A DNA stretch of 64,000 nucleotides from Rhynochetos jubatus (Eukaryota; Chordata; Aves; Eurypygiformes; Rhynochetidae): assembly GCA_027574665.1 (NCBI GenBank), contig CM050668.1, forward strand, positions 4,036,001 to 4,100,000, in the 5' to 3' direction. The notes beneath the pieces are model-generated. The model was not told where the DNA came from and ran no database searches. It was given only the letters and a program-made list of their open reading frames with translations. Positions 58,801-64,000 of the stretch are shown here, in pieces. The stretch's first letter is position 1; each line of letters starts with the position of its first letter. The translations under genes and the position numbers were made by a program.

Positions 58801-61800
58801 TACATAGGAACAGTCTGCATTTTGAGATGTACATATTTTAAACCTATCGTGATGAAAGCAAATTCATAAATCATGAGATTCTGCAAATAATTGAAATATG
58901 GATTTCTGCAAGACTTGGTAATTTTAGGGTCTGACATGATCAGAAAAATGAAATTCAACAAAATTCTGGTAGGCAGACAGCTTAATAAATGCATACATGG
59001 ACCTACCTGAAAATGGCACTCCAAGGAGATTCAAGGACAACATTAATGACTACAAAAGAGCTGCAGAGTGACAGGGATTTAGGTAAAAGGCCGTGGTTTT
59101 TTAAGGTTTGTCCCTCTGGTCTCTATTTGAACCAAGGCTGCACAATAAATCACTTTTGGTTTTGAACCCAGTCTGCAATGGTAAAATGTAAAGACAAACT
59201 TGGACCTAGACATTAGTATCTGGGTTGCGTGTGTGGCGGGATGACAGTTTGACCTACAGTTTAAACGGAACAGTGACCCGCCTGACATGAGAGCAGGCTA
59301 CTCAAGTAATGTAATCACGTAAAATTCAGTGTGATTTTCAGTTTCAGGTATATTATAGAATCAATAGTCTATCCTGTTCTCGTAAAAGGCCATATTGCAA
59401 AACTCCAGGGATGAGTCATGTACTAACATGTCTATTTTTCTTGCATTTCAGTCCTCCGGACTCATGCACATTTGCCAAATTGTTATTCCCATGGAATGTA
59501 CAGCCTGCACTAGTTGGAAGGGAGGCAGCCTCAGTGCTCTCCTTCAATGCAAGTTTGAGAAATTCTGCACCTGTAGTTTGTTGAATCTGCTCTATCATCT
59601 GCTGCGTTTAGTCATGATCAACATTCAGGTACCAACTGCTAAGGAGCTAAAATACTGTTATGAAATACTTAGTGTTTTACAATAAGTGTTAGTACTCTAA
59701 TAATCGACTAGATTGCCAAGAGTTTTTCTTCAGACCTTTGCAGACAGAACTAGCAGTGTGAGCCATTATTCAATTTGTGTGTGTCTCGCCTTTGTGTGCA
59801 TCTTGTGGAACAAACATGTAGCAAGGGACTGAACCACCCGGACTAACAATCTTTACGAGTCTAGTACACTTCATGAACACCTTTCTGCTACCAAAACACT
59901 TGAAGAAAACCAGCTGCACCACCTGTTCACACTCCATTGAAAAACATCTGCCTGGAAGATTTGTGTCCTATGAGCATCAAGAAATACAACATTTTTAGTT
60001 ACCGCATCCTTTTTACCTCCTCAGCCTGAATTTCCTTTTTAAATGCTTTCTCTCGTGTTGCCTGGGTAATAGCACACAGCACAGTGTGGCTCCCGTGTAA
60101 GCATACTTTAGCCTTGGGGTAGCAGCAACTAAAATTTACACACTCGATATTGTAAAATCCACTTTCTTCATTAACACTGACAAATAAGCTATATATAACT
60201 TTAAACTTCCTGGAATGCAGACCATGCTTTTGGTTGGGTGAGGAGTTCAGACTCTTCTCCTACACCCTTTTAATTAGGAAACAAACTGCAACTGTATGAA
60301 AAACTTCTTGGTGTGCTTACCTAAATAACTCATTCCACAGGTAACGTGGTCCTTGGTTGTATACACAGAGTTCTGCCTCAAAAGGTACAGCAGAGGACAT
60401 TACTGTTCCAGCACATAATCACAGAGCAGTAGAGATGCACACACTCCATCAACTGTTTCCTCCTTCTTCTCTGGGAAAAAGAAAAAAAGAACAAAAAAGG
60501 AAAAAACTTTGCACGTGAGAACATTTTGCATTAACGTCAGACAAAGGAGGAAGCTGCGCATCACTGGAACAGAGCTTCCTCTTCTAGCTGAGATTTATTC
60601 AAGCACAGAACAGCTCGTGGAGGGCAAGAGAAGCGAAGCATTATAGTTACTATGCACCAAAGATACTATTTTACTGAACAAACCAGCACGCTAACCAACT
60701 TTACTGCTCTTGCCTTTACCTTTTTTTTAGATCAAGCTCACTTTTACTGGTGTACCTGATAACTGGATTTCATGCGCTTTATCATTCTGGATGTTGCTGC
60801 CACAATTACAGCAGAAAAGGGTTGGGAAATCTGCATGGGTTTGGGAAGAAAACTGTGGAATTAAGTATCGGTTAAACCTCTCTTTTGACCCTTCTACCAC
60901 AGTGAAACATTCATCCCCAGAAGGTCCATTAGTTGACCACTGCAGTCTTCACTTCCATGCAGCAGAGCCCTCTTAATTAAGAAGACAGCATAATGGATAA
61001 GGAGCTATTTATTATGAGTAATGACAAACAGACAAGCATTGACAGGACAAAAATGGAGGCCTTTTCCTTCCTAGCCTCACTACCTGCAGACAGAGAGTGC
61101 TGTTCTGCAAATGAACAGTGTATTTTAATCACTACAGAGAATGTTAAGGTTAGGGTTAACTTAAAACTTGAATAAACATAGTTTTAAATTAAGAATAATA
61201 TGATTTAGTGTTGAGAATGTCTTTACTTCCCAGAAGAGTGTTCTGTAGAAACAGAATTTACTGCCACTCTCAATGCTTCCAGTGAGGCAAAGTGCAAGCT
61301 GTATTCACCCTTTGGTAAGGGTAAGTACATGAGCGCCCATAGCCATGCGTAAATGTTAGCATTGGGAAACAAATCCTGCCAGCGTGTCATTTCAAAGCTC
61401 TTTGTTATACTAACCCCAGGATGCTGATGTTTGTGACAGTTATTGTGCAAATACTTGGAAATACTTAAAGTAATGAAGCAATTTTGGTAGGAAATCGGGA
61501 TTAAAATGTATCTGTACGATCACTGGTAGGTTCCCACCTTAGGCAGAGAGTAGCTGCCACTCCAAGAAGAGAAAAAAATGCTGAAAGTGGCCAGTCACTC
61601 TTTTCCGGACATCTTCTCTTTGATTTTAATTGCTAGTAATAAAGAAGTCTGTAAAAACCTTAGCCAGTCAAACATCTGCTTTTAATGAAACAAAACCAAC
61701 AAAAATCCATGAACACGGAGCAAAAAAACTGCAAAGTGTGGGAAGGACAGTCTATTGGTTCTATTGGTAATCTGGGAGATGAAGAGTTGGGAAGAATTCC

Positions 61801-62199
61801 CTGCTCTGCTCCTAATTTCCTTTGTGAAAGCAAAGGGACCTCAAGTCCCTACGTCTAAAGCAAATGGTACCATCGATCCTTAAAAAGGAGAAAGAAAACG
61901 ATAAACATTAAAAATTTGAAACACTTATCCCGGTTCTACTTAACATCTGACTTTTGTTAATTAATGCACAAGGTGTTTTCAGGCTTCAGCACTTGGTTCT
62001 TCAGGCTCTGTTTTGTATACAATATTCTTTACAGAATTTCCAACCACAGTAACAAACCCACAATATGAATAATATATATTTATCAATTACTTAGCGATAC
62101 TAAACTAGAAGTAGACATATTCATATCTTACATTGCTATTCTATCGATTCGTTCCATTCATAATCTTCTTCCGTCCACTCTTTATACTACTCTTTTATA
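58801..62199. other. No gene seen
   Basis: The sequence is A/T-rich with short frames only. An A-rich low-complexity patch lies near 60477-60508. Confidence 0.5.
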
Positions 62200-63000
62200 C
62201 CATTTGCTGTAGTGCTGCGCTGCTTATCATCTGGCTCTGCTGTGCCCGGGAACGGTTTGGTAACAGCGATGGCCTTGCGCCTGGGCTGGCAGATGGCCTG
62301 GGCATCACCTCTGCTTCCATGCTGCTGCTGTACTGGACAGGCTGGAACTCCAGTGTGAAGTCACGTGAAAGGGACTGTGACCTGTGGGTGAGTCCACACA
62401 GCAGCAGGACACCCCGAAGCAACTATGGCCATGGATAAGTACATGCCAGAGCAGGTACACCTTGAAGCATCAGTGGCTGCAGTTACGTCTGCGCCGCAGC
62501 AGGTATATAGCTCTGAAGGGATTGTGGCCCAAGGGAAGTCTACACTGGAGAAGGTACACCTTGAAGCATCTGTGGCTGTGGATAAGTCCATGCTGCAGCA
62601 GGTACACCATGAAGCACCAGAGGCTGTGCATGAGGTCATGCTGGAGCACCTCAGGGCATGTGGCCATGGACAAGCCCATGACAAAGCAGGCACACCCCTG
62701 GAGGGACTGCAGCCATGGACAAGGCCATGTTGGAGCAGGTTTCTTTCTGAAGGGACTGTGGCTGTGGATAAGTCTACGCCACAGCAGTTACAGCCCCGGC
62801 GAGGCTGTGGCTCATGAAGAAGGCTCTACTTGGAGAAGGTACAACCCTAAGGCACTGCAGCCTGTGGGTAAGCGCGAGCTGGAGCAGGGGCAAGGGGAGG
62901 AGTTCGTTGCAAGGTTAAACATGATGGTCTGGTCCAAAGGGACCAGGGCGGAGACTGTGATGGAAATACCTTTAAGTTGTTGTAACCCATGATTTGAGCT
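62200..63000 (+). mobile_element. Decayed LTR-like element with CTGGAGCAGG-type subunits
   Basis: The segment holds repeated blocks such as GAGCAGGTACACCTTGAAGC and GATAAGTCCATGCTGCAGCA, and the text GACTGCAGCCATGGACAAGG. These resemble the subunit region of avian LTRs like the one at 20.7 kb, but are more diverged. I could not find TG...CA ends or a target duplication, so boundaries are approximate. No retroviral gene is present. Confidence 0.5.
62449..62690 (+). repeat. 48-51 bp tandem repeat reading as 16-residue repeats
   Basis: Units start at about 62449, 62497, 62548, 62596 and 62643. Each begins near GAGCAGGTACACC or a variant and includes GAAGCA...GTGGCTGTGGATAAG. Because unit length is a multiple of three, one frame (62425-62817) stays open and shows EQVHLEASVAAVTSAP, EKVHLEASVAVDKSML and QQVHHEAPEAVHEVML as successive repeats. 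I regard the frame as non-coding by default. Confidence 0.75.
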
Positions 63001-64000
63001 GCACATCTGTAGTCCATACTTCAAAGTAGCTTTTCAGATGCTTTTCATCAACAGTTGATACTCAGTTTTTAATCATGTTCCCCTGTTCTGTAACACTGTT
63101 TTCTTGAGCTAAAAATAACAGATAGCAGAAAGTAATACATAATGCTACAACTCTTATCAATAAGAGCATTAATATCAACTTCAGCTGGTATGTTTACTTG
63201 AAAAAAGTGTTACAAAAATTTATAAGTGTAAATCCCCAAACCAATGAAGCTAGGAAGAACCTTTGTTTCAAAGTCTACAGCAGTTGCAGGAGTTTAACCA
63301 GCTTCCTCAAGGTCATGGAAGAGCTGCAGTCACTCCATTTTCTAAACTCTAAAACAAAGATTTTCTTTACCTCACAACAGGGCTTATGTCAATAGAATGC
63401 TTTCTGAGCTAGTTCATGAAGATGCTTCCTTAAGAATGATAAAGCCCAGTGTTTTCACTGCCTCCATTCCCCCTCCCCCCTTTTTCTCCTCTGGGATGTT
63501 CGGTATAGTCCTAACAGAAAAACAAAACAGCCATACACAGCAAGAAATTAAGATCAGAAAAAATCCAGCACTGTAGCAAGTTTGCAGCAAGAAGTTACCA
63601 GACTGCACAGGTCGGAGGCATTCATCCCTTTCATCCACTCACCTGTTTCCAGCAACTGGCCTGCTTGGTATTTCCTTGTCTACATCAAAGCCCAGCTTTT
63701 CCTCGCGCTGCTGCAGGAGTTACATACCCTGCTAGAGTACCTGTTTATATAAGAATTATGGCAGCATAATCTTCCAGTAGAGGCAAATACCCTATTACAT
63801 GGTAGCACTGCAGCCCATGGATCTCTGTAGTTACACTGTCTCAACCTACTTTGCTTTTCATATGGGACTAACCCTCACACAGTGTGGATGTGCATCCACA
63901 TGAAGGCCCTTGCCCCTTGAACCATACCAGAACAGGTCAAGTTGCTTATGCTCTTGCACAGCCCTTGTGCAGGTTACAATTATATCCATTGCCCCGCTAA
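63001..64000. other. No gene seen
   Basis: No supported exon, repeat or RNA gene was found up to the right edge. Confidence 0.5.

Noticed and set aside
56241..64000. UBE2G1 exons expected right of SPNS3
   Set aside because: No plus-strand frame resembles the ubiquitin-conjugating fold or its start, so there is no support within this window.
1..64000. CRISPR arrays, operons, bacterial or viral gene clusters
   Set aside because: Nothing of the kind is present; the only repeats are transposable elements, simple repeats and LTR subunits.

Overview
The window is vertebrate nuclear DNA and almost certainly avian. Seven fragments of the chicken-repeat-1 (CR1) LINE family, LTRs of types common in bird genomes, widely spaced short exons with GT-AG junctions and two CpG islands all point this way. 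I cannot name the species.

One protein-coding gene is fully readable: SPNS3, a spinster-family member of the major facilitator superfamily, on the minus strand. I assembled it exon by exon. Eleven coding exons run from the ATG at 53460 down to the TAA at 25439, all with usable splice sites and consistent phases. Together they give 1,497 nt, or 498 residues plus a stop, close to what I recall for human SPNS3 (about 510). A CpG island at about 55.95-56.24 kb contains a strong minus-strand splice donor and probably holds the promoter and a non-coding leader exon. The leader intron carries a complete 599-bp solo LTR.

Layout: 1-25.4 kb lies downstream of SPNS3 and has no gene I can support. It holds four CR1 fragments, a 3'-truncated LTR at 20.7-21.8 kb with an internal 103-bp duplication, and an orphan CpG island at 15.17-15.69 kb. 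25.4-53.5 kb is SPNS3, with CR1 fragments in introns 9 and 10. 53.5-56.2 kb is the leader region, solo LTR and promoter island. 56.2-64 kb lies upstream. It has one CR1 fragment, an unexplained 237-codon ORF and a decayed LTR-like element whose 48-51 bp repeats read as 16-residue repeats.

From memory of mammalian synteny, SPNS2 would lie to the left and UBE2G1 to the right, but I found no exon of either. I see no RNA genes, CRISPR arrays or bacterial-type systems, and no clearly new biological system. The most interesting points are two missing spinster-family motif residues in SPNS3, the same-strand LTR in its leader intron, the orphan CpG island and the in-frame 16-residue repeat.
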